Of a DNA stretch of 14,334 bases, positions 5,293 to 14,082 are shown piece by piece; position 1 is the stretch's first letter, and every line of letters starts with the position of its first letter. The DNA is taken from contig MU617381.1 of the NCBI GenBank assembly GCA_025201705.1, positions 1 through 14,334 on the forward strand, in the 5' to 3' direction. Origin of the DNA: Dissophora ornata (Eukaryota > Mortierellomycota > Mortierellomycetes > Mortierellales > Mortierellaceae). The position numbers and the translations under genes are program-made. Below the pieces are notes generated by a model. The model was given only the letters and a program-made list of their open reading frames with translations, made no database searches and was not told the DNA's origin.

Positions 5293-7179
5293 TCAACGGC
5301 GTCCGCGGGCAGACCGCTGTTGATGCCTATTTCTAGATTTGTATGTAGTATACTCTCCATCCAGTTCCTCCCATCCAACGTCTTCCTCTTCTTCTTCTCC
5401 TTTTTCGTCGTCTATGACCCCGTGCCATGTTGGCGAGGGATCTCTCACTACAAACCCCATTTGCTTCAACTTCTCCTCCTTCTCCGCATTCTTGATCTCT
5501 TTCAGGGTTGGCCATCTCAAGCCCATCCACCACAGCCGGTGTTCAGTCACCTCACCGCCTATCAACGCCATACCAACCTCCCGTGGCATAGTGTGGCGTG
5601 GCGATTTCCATACCAGCGCCAGTTTTCCGAGTTGTCGTTGAGTCATGAGCTTTCGATAAAGCAGCAAAATGTTCTTGACGGTCTCTTGTCGTTGCTCCTC
5701 AAATGTACTCCCGACGCGGACTGCTCCTGCCCCTCCATCATCATCGTCAGACTCTTCAAGGAGTACCAGCTTCAGTTCCTCGATCCGATTAGATGCCCAG
5801 TAAGTTTGAGAAACGTCAGAAAGTGTGATTCCGACGCTGTCACTCGCCTGAGAAACGCGCAAAGATCTCAATCGAGGACACTCTGCGAGCACACGAGCAA
5901 TGCTACTGCTGGAAATACTGTTGGCCTCCAAGATCTGGACAACCTCTAATGTTCCTGCGCACTGCTCCAGAAGAGCTGGGAGGACTAGGTTCTGCGAACT
6001 TGGGGAACCGCCGAAAGTGAACTCGCGTAGTCTTGAATACGGTTGGATCAGCCTCAAGATCTCGTATTCGGGGTAACCCGCGCTGCGGGATTCTATAGTC
6101 TCGAGTTTCAGACAATAGGTCGTGATGGTGGTGATGAGCTGGTGAACGTTCACGGAGGTGAACTTGGAAAGGGAGATGTCAACAAGGTTGGGGCAACACT
6201 GTATCAATGACATCAAAACATTTTCCTCATCTGTGGACCACTCGCTCTTGATATAGAGTTGTCGTAGAGATGTGAACAATGGCCGGGGTAGCTCGAAGGC
6301 AGTTGATATCGGTGATTCTATCCTTTGTTCCACAAGACACGCAGGGCGATCAATGGTCAGCTCCTGTAAGGACTCTGTAGGCAAGTGTTTGAGAATGACT
6401 GCAAGACCGGCTGTAGTTGTGAAAGGCGAAATAGCAATATGGATCGACCTCAAACAGCTGTGTTGCTTCAAAGTCAAAAGTGCATGTTCTCCGTTAAAGT
6501 GTGGAGGTGGCAGGACCAAGTTCGGTTGACGGCTGATCCCGAATGCCCATCTTGTGGCGTACGAACAATCGATTCGAAGCGTATGTAGCCGCGGGTTCCG
6601 GTGGATCAGATTTAGTATAGACGGGATTATCCAACTCTCTGGACGTGTAAGGTCGTCTTCTTGGCCTTCCAGGGCTTCAGAGTAACCTGCCTCTGCAAAC
6701 TCGTCCGAAAAGTCTTCATAATCCATATAATTCCACGGCGAGGGCAGTCCGATATTGAGGATTTTGAGATTGGTAGTCTTCTGAAGCTTGACAAACGTTG
6801 CATCTGTGGTTTGTATTGTCAATTTTCGAATCCACTGCTCGTTTGCGATGACCGTTGACTCCAAGTTTGTGCCCTCAATATTTGCCCATGTAACGTCTCT
6901 CCAGCGGTATGGTCCAAAAATGGCAAGCCAGGTCCTGGACACACTTCGACATCTCCAAATGTCCTCGCGTGTAAGATTGTCGCAGATAGAGTCGAGGATG
7001 GGCGGAATCTCAAAGATGCTTGCCGAGTCTGAATGGCCCGATGATAACGCCGATAATGTTGATGATGACGCCGACGATAATGGTAATAATGGTCGAGGAA
7101 GTATGGTGCGCCCATAGTCCTCCCTGGGCGGTAAGGGCCCAAGGAGACGAGCGATCTCCAAGGGCGAGAGCTTGGACAT
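5293..7179 (-). CDS. F-box / leucine-rich-repeat protein
   Basis: 628 residues, no introns needed. The frame extends upstream to a TTG at 7281, but the first ATG (7179, gtgcgATGtccaag) fits better. After a Ser/Pro-rich N-terminus, residues 54-98 form an F-box: IFEIPPILDSICDNLTREDI, then CRSVSRTWLAIFGPYRWRDV. This is the Skp1-binding motif of SCF ubiquitin ligases in the style common to Mortierella. About a dozen LRR-like strands follow (for example LKILNIG, LHTLRID, LQELTID, LRQLYIK, LVDISLS, LREFTFG, LRSLRVS, IEELKLV), interrupted by an acidic loop (EESDDDDGGAG). The C-terminus has a Glu-rich stretch and a basic tail (NRHQQRSARGRR). It probably presents a substrate to an SCF ligase; the substrate is unknown. 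Such genes are highly expanded in these fungi. Confidence 0.9.
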   Translation of the reverse strand: MSKLSPLEIARLLGPLPPREDYGRTILPRPLLPLSSASSSTLSALSSGHSDSASIFEIPPILDSICDNLTREDIWRCRSVSRTWLAIFGPYRWRDVTWANIEGTNLESTVIANEQWIRKLTIQTTDATFVKLQKTTNLKILNIGLPSPWNYMDYEDFSDEFAEAGYSEALEGQEDDLTRPESWIIPSILNLIHRNPRLHTLRIDCSYATRWAFGISRQPNLVLPPPHFNGEHALLTLKQHSCLRSIHIAISPFTTTAGLAVILKHLPTESLQELTIDRPACLVEQRIESPISTAFELPRPLFTSLRQLYIKSEWSTDEENVLMSLIQCCPNLVDISLSKFTSVNVHQLITTITTYCLKLETIESRSAGYPEYEILRLIQPYSRLREFTFGGSPSSQNLVLPALLEQCAGTLEVVQILEANSISSSSIARVLAECPRLRSLRVSQASDSVGITLSDVSQTYWASNRIEELKLVLLEESDDDDGGAGAVRVGSTFEEQRQETVKNILLLYRKLMTQRQLGKLALVWKSPRHTMPREVGMALIGGEVTEHRLWWMGLRWPTLKEIKNAEKEEKLKQMGFVVRDPSPTWHGVIDDEKGEEEEEDVGWEELDGEYTTYKSRNRHQQRSARGRR

Positions 7180-7563
7180 CGCACTTTGATGCCTTCCTGC
7201 TTTGTTGGATATGAATTGGATATTAGAAGTGGCTGAAGGCGACTTAAACGTCGGGGTGGTAAAGACGGAGGGGTGTGTCAAGACGACTCTCTGCCTTTTG
7301 TATCATTGAATGAGATAAAGGGGGCGCAGTTCTTCCATCATTCCATGACCTTCGACAAACGACAGACAACAAACAACACGCGATTGACAAAATCTTCGCG
7401 ACTTGGGCCCAAACATGCCAGAACAAAGACCAGAGGGACTACTTTCAGTGCCTCTGGACCACAAGCTTCCTTCCCTGATGTCTACTTGTTGTGGTAATAC
7501 TCTGCTGCCGGAAAAAAAAGAAGAGTACCTCGGACGTGATATGACTACTGTAGACATTCTTAA
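7180..7563 (-). promoter_or_regulatory. Upstream region of the F-box gene
   Basis: About 380 bp between the F-box start and the plus-strand relic. On the minus strand the 100 bp before the ATG are pyrimidine-rich (caccccgacgttt, cagccacttct), a usual fungal leader. No clear TATA box and no reliable small gene were found; short open frames here look like chance. Confidence 0.4.
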
Positions 7564-8407
7564 TTTCTTGAGGTTGCAGTAAGAAGGCCACGATGGAGGA
7601 TTGCTTCCGAAGAGGACCGCACGCTCCTTTATCGACTGAAAAATCTGTTTGGCCGTTGGTCGTCCCAGGACTGGCAGTGGACAGAGTCAGATAGCTGAAT
7701 GGCTACCGCTGGAACAGTATCTCGTTTCTACCATCGGCTCGAATGGGTGATCCGTTCATTCCACTGTTTCATCTTTAAATGGCTTTCGCCTCTGCAGATC
7801 CTCCGTATTCATTATGAAACAGTCGCGAATGCTTAGCTTACTTTTCGACAATAATGGCACGGGAACGCGTCAACCTGCACAAATTCGACTTCCACGCCAC
7901 AAAAGAGCTGCCTCGCCATTGCTTTAATGTGTTAATTTTGTGGATATGAGAACTTGAGCTGCAATATGATGACTTGAAAATTTTTTGTTAAGGACCTTGT
8001 CGGAAGAAGAGCTCATCGACATCGTGAACTCAACTGCAGACACCATCTTTAACCAACGTCAGAACCTTTGAACGTGTCGCCACACGGTTTGAGATCCAGT
8101 GCGATATTAACAACAATAGTATTAAACACACGGACGTGTCTGCAGACCCTGACGTTAAAAGGGTTCTGGCATCGATCAATGAAAACGGGGATCTTTAGTA
8201 ATTCGGAGCCGCACCAACCACACTTTACCAACGCCATATCTGTTTGAGGAAGGAATGATCAGCTTGGCAGAAAGAGGATGATTCGACATTTTCAAAGACT
8301 GCTCTGCATTATTTTAACAGAGTGTCGATATCTCAACAAATGTCGACGTGGATTATGGAGAGGATATATAATTCGACATTGACGAATACGAACTGGCAAC
8401 CGCGTAG
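7564..8407 (+). pseudogene. Heavily decayed plus-strand coding relic
   Basis: Fragments with coding-like composition follow one another on the plus strand with frame changes and stops. They are 7564-7698 (TLLYRLKNLFGRW), 7994-8071 (TLSEEELIDIVNSTADTIFN, stop), 8028-8198 (ERVATRFEIQCDIN ... PDVKRVLASINENGDL, stop), and 8240-8407 (FDIFKDCSALF-stop-QSVDISTNVDVDYGEDI-stop-FDIDEYELATA), the last with in-frame stops at 8279, 8315 and 8369. Several stops could arise by single changes from CGA, CAA or GAA. No family is recognised and exon borders cannot be set. It ends two bases before the T-tract at 8409. Confidence 0.4.
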
Positions 8408-8408
8408 A

Positions 8409-8459
8409 TTTTTTCTTTTTTCTTTTTCTTTTTCTTTTTTTTTTTTTTTTTTTTTTTTT

Positions 8460-8513
<54 letters not shown>
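8409..8513 (-). repeat. 105-bp T-rich tract (poly(A) on the minus strand)
   Basis: The plus strand shows T6CT6CT5CT5C, then T24, one G and T53, before CACC. Read in the direction of the helicase gene it is an A53 tract with a decaying A-rich end, beginning about 20 bp after that gene's stop codon. It may be a poly(A) tail fixed in the genome by retroposition, or an expanded microsatellite. Length may be unreliable in sequencing. Confidence 0.8.
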
Positions 8514-8534
8514 CACCTGGGATAATAGCTATAT

Positions 8535-10407
8535 TCATTTTTCAATTTTTTCTTTATCTTCCTCAGAGTTGATTGCTGTCATCATCTTGAACATTTTTCG
8601 TGGGGTTGAATGACTTTGCGGTTGTTTGGAAGGACTTTGTTCCTCATGTATTCCTTGGCGTTTCTGTCCATGTAGTTGCACTTGATTGCACTGTTCTTCC
8701 TGCTGCTCTAGCTGTCCTTGCTGTAGTGGCAACGGTTGCAGTTCGCCAGCAACCAGTGGTGCAACAAAACCAAAGGTCGTTGGCGCAGTGTTCACAGTGT
8801 TCGTTGTGCTTGCTGTATTTGCTATCTTTACTGTATCAGCGCAATCTGGCTGTGCCGGCAAGTCTTTGGACGTCAGAATATCTTGCGTCGCTTCCATAAC
8901 GTTCTCGTCTTGTCGTTGATGTCGCTGCTTTGTAGCTGTGATATCCGCGTTCAAGTCCACCAAAACTGTACAAAGTTTCTGCACGAGTTCCATGTATGGT
9001 GACATCCAATTCACCACATCCAGAACCGATTCCGGTGTTGTAACATTAGCACTACGTTCTGCAAGTTCGTCAATCGTTTCATCCGACATCACGCAGCGTT
9101 TGGTCATGTACGGGCTATGCTTGTAGTGACTCTAGAAAGCTGCGTCCCTCCACTTCACTATTACCTCCCGTGCACGTGCCGTCTCCTCTTCTGTACGTGG
9201 CGGTTCCATTGATGTTGGTTCAGTGGGTGAATCAGGGTCGGGATTGCAATTGTCGCAGCAATCTGCAACATGTTGATGGTTGTTCCCGAAGAAAGTGTTG
9301 AGGACTTTGCGGCGACAGGACTTTGTGGTAGCATATTCTTTGAGAACCGGTTCAACCGATGCAGGTGCGATGGCTGGAGCAAGTAGTATGCCTGTCCCCA
9401 TAATGCTAGGATCCCGCGCTGCTCGACCGAATCGCTGAACGAGCGATGACAAGTTGTCTTGATATCCATACTGGACAACACGAACAACGTCGTTGATATC
9501 ACAGCCCATCCCTGCAGCGTCTGTCGACACTAGAATGTGAATGCTGCCGTTCTTGAACTTCTGAATGCATGTCGCCACCGTGTCATCTGATACCATTGAA
9601 CGATAGACAGCGACTTTATCGTCGCCCACGAGCGTCCTGACAATCTCAGCAGTGTCCTCGGCAGCCCCCATCGTTCGAAAATAAACAATCGTCTTGACCA
9701 TGTCATTCAGAAAATCGAGATCCTGGAGCAGCGTTCTAGAGTTTTTCAATTGAATTACTTTGTATTTGATGTTGATCCTATCGTTGCCGACGTTGATGAT
9801 CCTGGGGTTTTTGAAGTACAGAGTATTGGTGACATTGCTGAGAAGAGAGGGGGGTAATGTGGCAGAGACAGCAAGGAAAGGTGTGGTGAAGGGGACCAAG
9901 GCCCGTAGTTGTCCAAGCAGGTTGCAGTCCTTTCTAAACTTGCCAGTCCCGATACAATGCGCCTCATCAATGACTATCGCTCGGAGTCGTTTCTTCCACC
10001 CAGGCAATCCCCAAAGTTTTTCAAGGCGTGTACTACGGACGATGATCTCTGGGGACATAAACACGGCTCGGTACTGTCCATTCTCCAGGTCTTCGAATGG
10101 GATATCCATTCTACCCTTGAGGTAAATGCTAGAGATGCCTGCCGAGACGAGTTGTTCGTGTTGGTCGTCATCAAATGTATTGAGAGGAGTGACGATGACC
10201 ACGATGTCGTCAGGCCAGAGTACCATCGTGAGGAAGTAGACCGTCTTTTTTCCCCCATCCAGGAGAAGCAATCAATATACAGTCTTCGCGTCGTCCAATC
10301 ATAGACACCACCTCGAGTTGTTCGGGTTTTGGAGAATACCCAAAGGCGTCCTGACACCTTTGTATGATTTGCTCTGTGGAGAGTACGCTTGTAGAATGGG
10401 TCGACAT
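8535..10407 (-). pseudogene. RecQ-like DNA helicase gene, broken by a frameshift and an in-frame stop
   Basis: Superfamily 2 ATP-dependent 3'-5' helicase. The ATG at 10407 (acaccATGtcg) follows a CT-rich leader. The N-terminus has a RecQ motif 0 (FGYSPKPEQLEVV) and then Walker A, IASPGWGKK, where the frame shifts by one at a G5A6 run (plus-strand 10246-10256). The second frame (10245 down to 9132) carries VIDEAHCIG (motif II, DEAH), VSATLPP (III), IVYFRTM (IV), STDAAGMGCDI (V), QRFGRAARDP (VI) and RecQ-type zinc cysteines (CRRKVLNTFFG ... CCDNC). It ends at TAG 9134-9132. The same frame continues after that stop as SHYKHSPYMTKRCVMSDETI with an ATG at 9107, running to TGA at 8535. This resembles the C-terminal tail of fungal RecQ-like helicases. 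Canonical RQC and HRDC domains are absent. About 623 codons in all. Transposon- or telomere-linked relatives are common in fungi. Confidence 0.85.
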
Positions 10408-10864
10408 GGTGTAGGAGCGTGAGGGTGACGGACAAGAGTGGAGGAGTGAAGGAGAAAAGAGAGCGTGAGAATAGCGTTTTTCAGGAACAGACGCATTCAT
10501 GCATGCGATAAAAGCACGCCATGGGCCTCGGACCCGACTTTTACACGCAAAACAAATATCGGCTCGTTCAATTATGGGTTTCGCAAGGTTTCACGTGCTT
10601 CATAATTGAACAATCAAATAAAATATATGGCTACATGAGTCACTTTTCTATATTTGACCGCGGCTAAATCATATCAACCTTTTGTACTTAAGAGCATCGA
10701 ATGGTGTTTTTTTCCTACAAAAGGTGGTTAGAATCGCACCTTTCTTTTTCTTTTCCTTCGTTCTTTCAGCTCCGCATTAACCCCCTCTCCCCCCTCTCTC
10801 TCTCTCGCGCCATCCCTTTATAACTGTAGCAAGTCGCATTTGGTCGCTGTACAAGTCAATTCAG
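10408..10864. promoter_or_regulatory. Divergent promoter region, helicase (-) and small membrane protein (+)
   Basis: About 450 bp separate the two oppositely directed genes. The helicase side has a CT-rich leader on the minus strand (10408-10470). The plus side has a long pyrimidine tract (10740-10808, including CTCTCTCTCTC) and a TATA-like ccctttataactg (TTTATAA at 10817-10823), followed after about 40 bp by a splice donor. In between is the E-box palindrome listed separately. No gene was seen. Confidence 0.55.
10566..10611. promoter_or_regulatory. Perfect 11-bp inverted repeat enclosing a CACGTG E-box
   Basis: GTTCAATTATG at 10566-10576 is exactly complementary to CATAATTGAAC at 10601-10611, with a 24-bp loop. 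The loop contains CACGTG (10592-10597), the palindromic site bound by bHLH and bHLH-ZIP factors in fungi. It could be a regulatory palindrome in the shared upstream region or the trace of a tiny inverted-repeat element. Confidence 0.5.
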
Positions 10865-10996
10865 GTATGTGCTTTGATTTAAATTATTACAAGTGCGCTC
10901 AATGTGGTTGACGGGGGGGGGGCAGCATATTCATATCTAGACTCCTTGACTTAACGCACCTTTGTCATCTTAAACTCAATATGGGTCAATATATAG
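10865..10996 (+). other. Probable 5'UTR intron of the small membrane-protein gene
   Basis: The donor CAG|GTATGTG at 10865 and acceptor ATATATAG at 10995-10996, with cttgacttaac as a possible branch site about 40 bp before it, give a 132-nt intron. It ends 13 bp before the ATG at 11010. It contains a G9 run near 10913-10921. Position and signals fit a leader intron; RNA evidence is lacking. Confidence 0.5.
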
Positions 10997-11009
10997 CAAG
11001 GTCTTTTCG

Positions 11010-11240
11010 ATGGATAAATACAAGGTCCTTACAATTGTCAACTTTGTCGTGGGGTCGGCGGCACTTTCCTTCCAAATAGGCGTCCTGTATCCATGGCATC
11101 ACCAACTGGATGGAGATTTCAAGAATCTAGAAAAGCGCCATGAATCCCGATTACAATTATTCCATGATAGAAAATGGGAGAAACTGAATGAAATCAACAC
11201 AAAGTTAGACCAACTACTCAGTAGTAAAGAGGCAGAATAG
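11010..11240 (+). CDS. Small single-pass membrane protein with C-terminal coiled coil
   Basis: 76 residues starting MDKYKVLTIVNFVVGSAALS. One hydrophobic segment spans about residues 6-27 (VLTIVNFVVGSAALSFQIGVLY) and is followed by PWHHQLDGDF. A charged amphipathic helix then follows (residues 37-72: FKNLEKRHESRLQLFHDRKW, then LNEINTKLDQLL) with heptad-like leucines suited to a coiled coil. A TATA box, CT tract and probable leader intron precede it. The layout resembles small mitochondrial inner-membrane or other organelle proteins, but I do not recognise the family. No internal intron is needed. Confidence 0.75.
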   Translation: MDKYKVLTIVNFVVGSAALSFQIGVLYPWHHQLDGDFKNLEKRHESRLQLFHDRKWEKLNEINTKLDQLLSSKEAE

Positions 11241-11944
11241 ATAAAATTTTAAACTGGCTGATTTTGAACAGACGACAAGAACAAATGCCGATGCCAGACT
11301 CTTGTGCACTTCATCATTCTTGTGTTCAAAAACTGTTTTTAAAGGTCGTTACTCCGAGCTTGGTCGACGGCATTTCGCCCATGCACCTGTGCGTCCGTGC
11401 GACCCAAACGACTTTTGCCATGTGTCGAGACATCAAAACATGTCATATGCAGCAATTACCCTAGTACGCATACTGCGTTGGCGGCGACGGTTTGTCTGCC
11501 CTAGAACTTGTGCTGTCGTCTGGTGCATGAGAGCACACCCCCGCTTTCAGGCACAGATATTCCGACAACAGAATGCTTCATTTACGCGCCTCTCTCTCCC
11601 CTCTCTTCATCTCGTTCTTCTTTCTATACCTCCACCGTCTGTCTCTGCAATTCCGCCTGTCCATACTTCTCATTGCACATCGAAAGTAAACACACAAGTC
11701 GCTGAGGATTGGGATGGTCCGGCGCTCGTGGTTGAAGAGTGTGTTTTGTTAGAACCAGGAGATGGTGAATTGTAAATCTTACGATGAAACGTTTCTCAAG
11801 CTACAGTCCCGTGATATCTGCATAGGCATTGTGGGAACACCACGCCTAGGACGCGATATTTATTTAGCAATAATGGCATCTATCATGATATTTAATTGTC
11901 GGCCGTTGAAAATGAGTGAAAGATATCCAACTGTGTACAAGCTA
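11241..11944 (+). other. Intergenic segment with a weak coding candidate
   Basis: About 700 bp between two gene ends. One plus frame is open to a TAA at 11773-11775; its usable ATGs would be near 11440 or at 11527. Only the last 28 codons (VAEDWDGPALVVEECVLLEP-type sequence) have clear coding periodicity. They follow a CT-rich stretch (11579-11660) that looks more like a promoter leader than coding sequence. From 11776 to 11944 I see nothing beyond the 3' flank of the SPT2 gene. The candidate may be an exon relic. Confidence 0.25.
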
Positions 11945-14082
11945 TCAAGATCGGTCTCTATCGCGCCCCAGCTTTTTTCGTTTACGTGCCAAATGAGCAC
12001 GTTCTCTCTCTTCCTCTTCCTCGTCCTCCTTTCGGGCAATACGCGCACTAGGGTAAAGAACAAGAGTCCATTAGTAAGAATGACCATGTCAACATACATT
12101 ATGTTTAAAAAAGAAGCAATTCAACGGCAATACCTTCGAGCTTCCTCGCGAAACACTTCGTCCGGTCGCGCCTCCATGTCGTCCGAAAGATCTTCATCTT
12201 CCGCGCGGGCTCGATACCGGGTACCGAATAATGCCCCAATGACATTCGACACTGAAAAATCTTCTTCAAATGGCCCTCGACCACGGCCATTTCCTCGAGG
12301 AGAGCCCATGCGTTTCTTTGCCGCCGGTCGTGGAGACGGGGTACGAGAGACGCGTCGTCTTGCAGCACCATTACTGGACTTGTTCTTATTCATTCTGTCT
12401 CGATCTCGGTCCTGATCCCGATCTCGATACCGCTCGCGGTCCTTGTCACTAAAGTCACGACTCATCCTCCGCTTGACGGGAGGGCTAATACTCCTTCTCC
12501 TTCTTGGACTCTGGCTCCTTTTCTTCCCCTCAGGACTATAACCTCTCTTTTTTCCTCCCGCAGGGCTAACACTTCTCTTTCTACGGACTGGGCTCCTGCT
12601 CCGCCGTCTCTGAACTGGACTCTGGCTACGATCCCTCCGCCTGGGGCTTCGACTACGGCTGCGGCTGCGACTGGTAGATTTTCCTCTCCGCGAGCCTTTG
12701 GAGTCGCCTGTCACTTCCTTGAACACGCGCTCAGTCTCATTAGCATCGTCGCCCATTAAAGCCTTTGAATATTTGGCTCCTTGAAGCGCCCTTTCGCGCT
12801 GTTGTCGTTGGCGCTCTCTTTCTTCTTCAATCTCCTTCATCTTCCTGGCACGTTCATCGCGGCGAGCATCCTTTTCCATCAGTTCTGCGCTGACCTCTTC
12901 GAATGATCTTAGATCTCTCTTCTTTGTGTTCAGTGCAATAGGTCCGTTCCGAAAGGCCTTGAGTCCTGCATCCCTCACAGTATTAACGCCCGCTCCAGGG
13001 CTCCTGAAAGGTGTCGGGAAGATGCTTTTTGGCGCGGTAGATCTTTTGACAGGAGCTAGTGAAATTAGGCCACAAGACATATTTTCAAAGTGATGTTAAA
13101 ACGTCGTTTCCAATCTTAATGACAGGTGATTTTGGCGAGCAAAGCACATAGACTCACGCTTCTTGAGGATTTTGGTTCCAGTATATGATTGCGCAGACGA
13201 AAGTGGACGCTCTGGACTAATGCCACGGCTGACCTTGAGTCGCTCTACAGCAGCCTGACGACTCGCAGTGCGGTCCACGTTTCTCTCGCCATTCGATTGT
13301 CGATCCTCTGACCCATTCTGATATTTGGATCCAGAGCGCTCCGATCCACTGGATTGAGCCATTTTTTGCAAATACTCGAAAGAGTAATCATGCTTCTTTG
13401 GCGCCAGCTAATGAGGAGGGTAAGGGAGTGTATGATATGATGACATCAGCCATTGCGGTCCTGCAGATGAGACAATGAAAAATAGCCCCGATGTTATTTG
13501 TTTTCGATTAAATCCATCAGGACGAGCAGCGTTCTACTTGCCTTTGACGATTCATATGATGACCTTGATGCTGCTGCCGTTGATGACGACGATCCTGAGT
13601 ATGTGGGCTTTGATTTGGATGACGAGTAGGTGGGGGCATTTGGGTTGGCGCTTTTCTTCCTTGCTCGTTCCTGTGACTCCTTTTCACGCTCTTGATCCCG
13701 TTCTCGTTCCCTTGCTCGTTCCTTGGCCCTCAACAGAGCTGCGGCATCTCGCTTGCGCTGTTCCTCCTCCAGTTTTTTCCGTTGAAGTTCCTCTCTTAAC
13801 AGTTTCTGGGTCTCGGCTTCCTTGCGCCGACGCTGCTGTTCTTCTTCCTTCTTTCGTTGATGCTCCTCATATTCGATATGCTTCTTCTTCTTTTGAAGTT
13901 CGATTTCTGCAGCGCGGCTGAGTTTTGTCCCGACCTTCCTGAGCTCCTCGAACTGATGATTGGGGGAGGGGGGGGGGATGAAAGGGAGGATTTGTTAGCA
14001 TCAGACTTTTGGTGGATGGGATGCCAGCGCACATTAGTGGTGGATCCTGAAAGGGCATGGACATTGTTCTTACCTCACCCAT
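11945..14082 (-). CDS. SPT2: SPT2-family chromatin protein with an RS domain (five exons)
   Basis: Exons read from splice signals: 14082-14074, 13952-13542, 13407-13158, 13055-12134 and 12047-11945, giving 1695 nt and 564 residues, all junctions in phase. Exon 1 codes only for MGE. Introns have GTAAGA/GCTAAC, GCAAGT (a GC-AG intron, 13541-13408), GTGAGT and GTATTG/TACTAAT signals. The protein begins EFEELRKVGTKLSRAAEIEL, then a long Lys/Arg/Glu-rich helix and LAPKKHDYSFEYLQKMAQ, a motif fitting fungal SPT2. Residues about 350-418 are RS/SP repeats, about 427-444 an RD-repeat. The C-terminal SPT2 region (SVSNVIGALFGTRYRARAED ... LSDDMEARPDEVFREEARRS, then ARIARKEDEEEE) binds H3-H4 in characterised members. 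Known role: histone chaperone and transcription-linked chromatin factor in the nucleus. The RS domain is not usual for the family. Confidence 0.88.

Noticed and set aside
7179..7281. Upstream extension of the F-box protein by 34 residues
   Set aside because: The longer frame starts at TTG; the ATG at 7179 is the first methionine codon and follows a typical leader.
8292..8538. Lysine- or phenylalanine-rich ORFs over the homopolymer tract
   Set aside because: They are translations of the T53/T24 tract and have no other coding evidence.
8409..10700. Target-site duplication for a helicase retrocopy
   Set aside because: I compared the flank left of the T-tract (ggcaaccgcgtaga) with sequence right of the gene start and found only a short accgcg match near 10657, which is not significant.
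11762..12415. 217-codon plus-strand ORF
   Set aside because: Its second half is antisense to the SPT2 RS exon and last exon, which have strong protein and splice evidence; the first half has no recognisable features.
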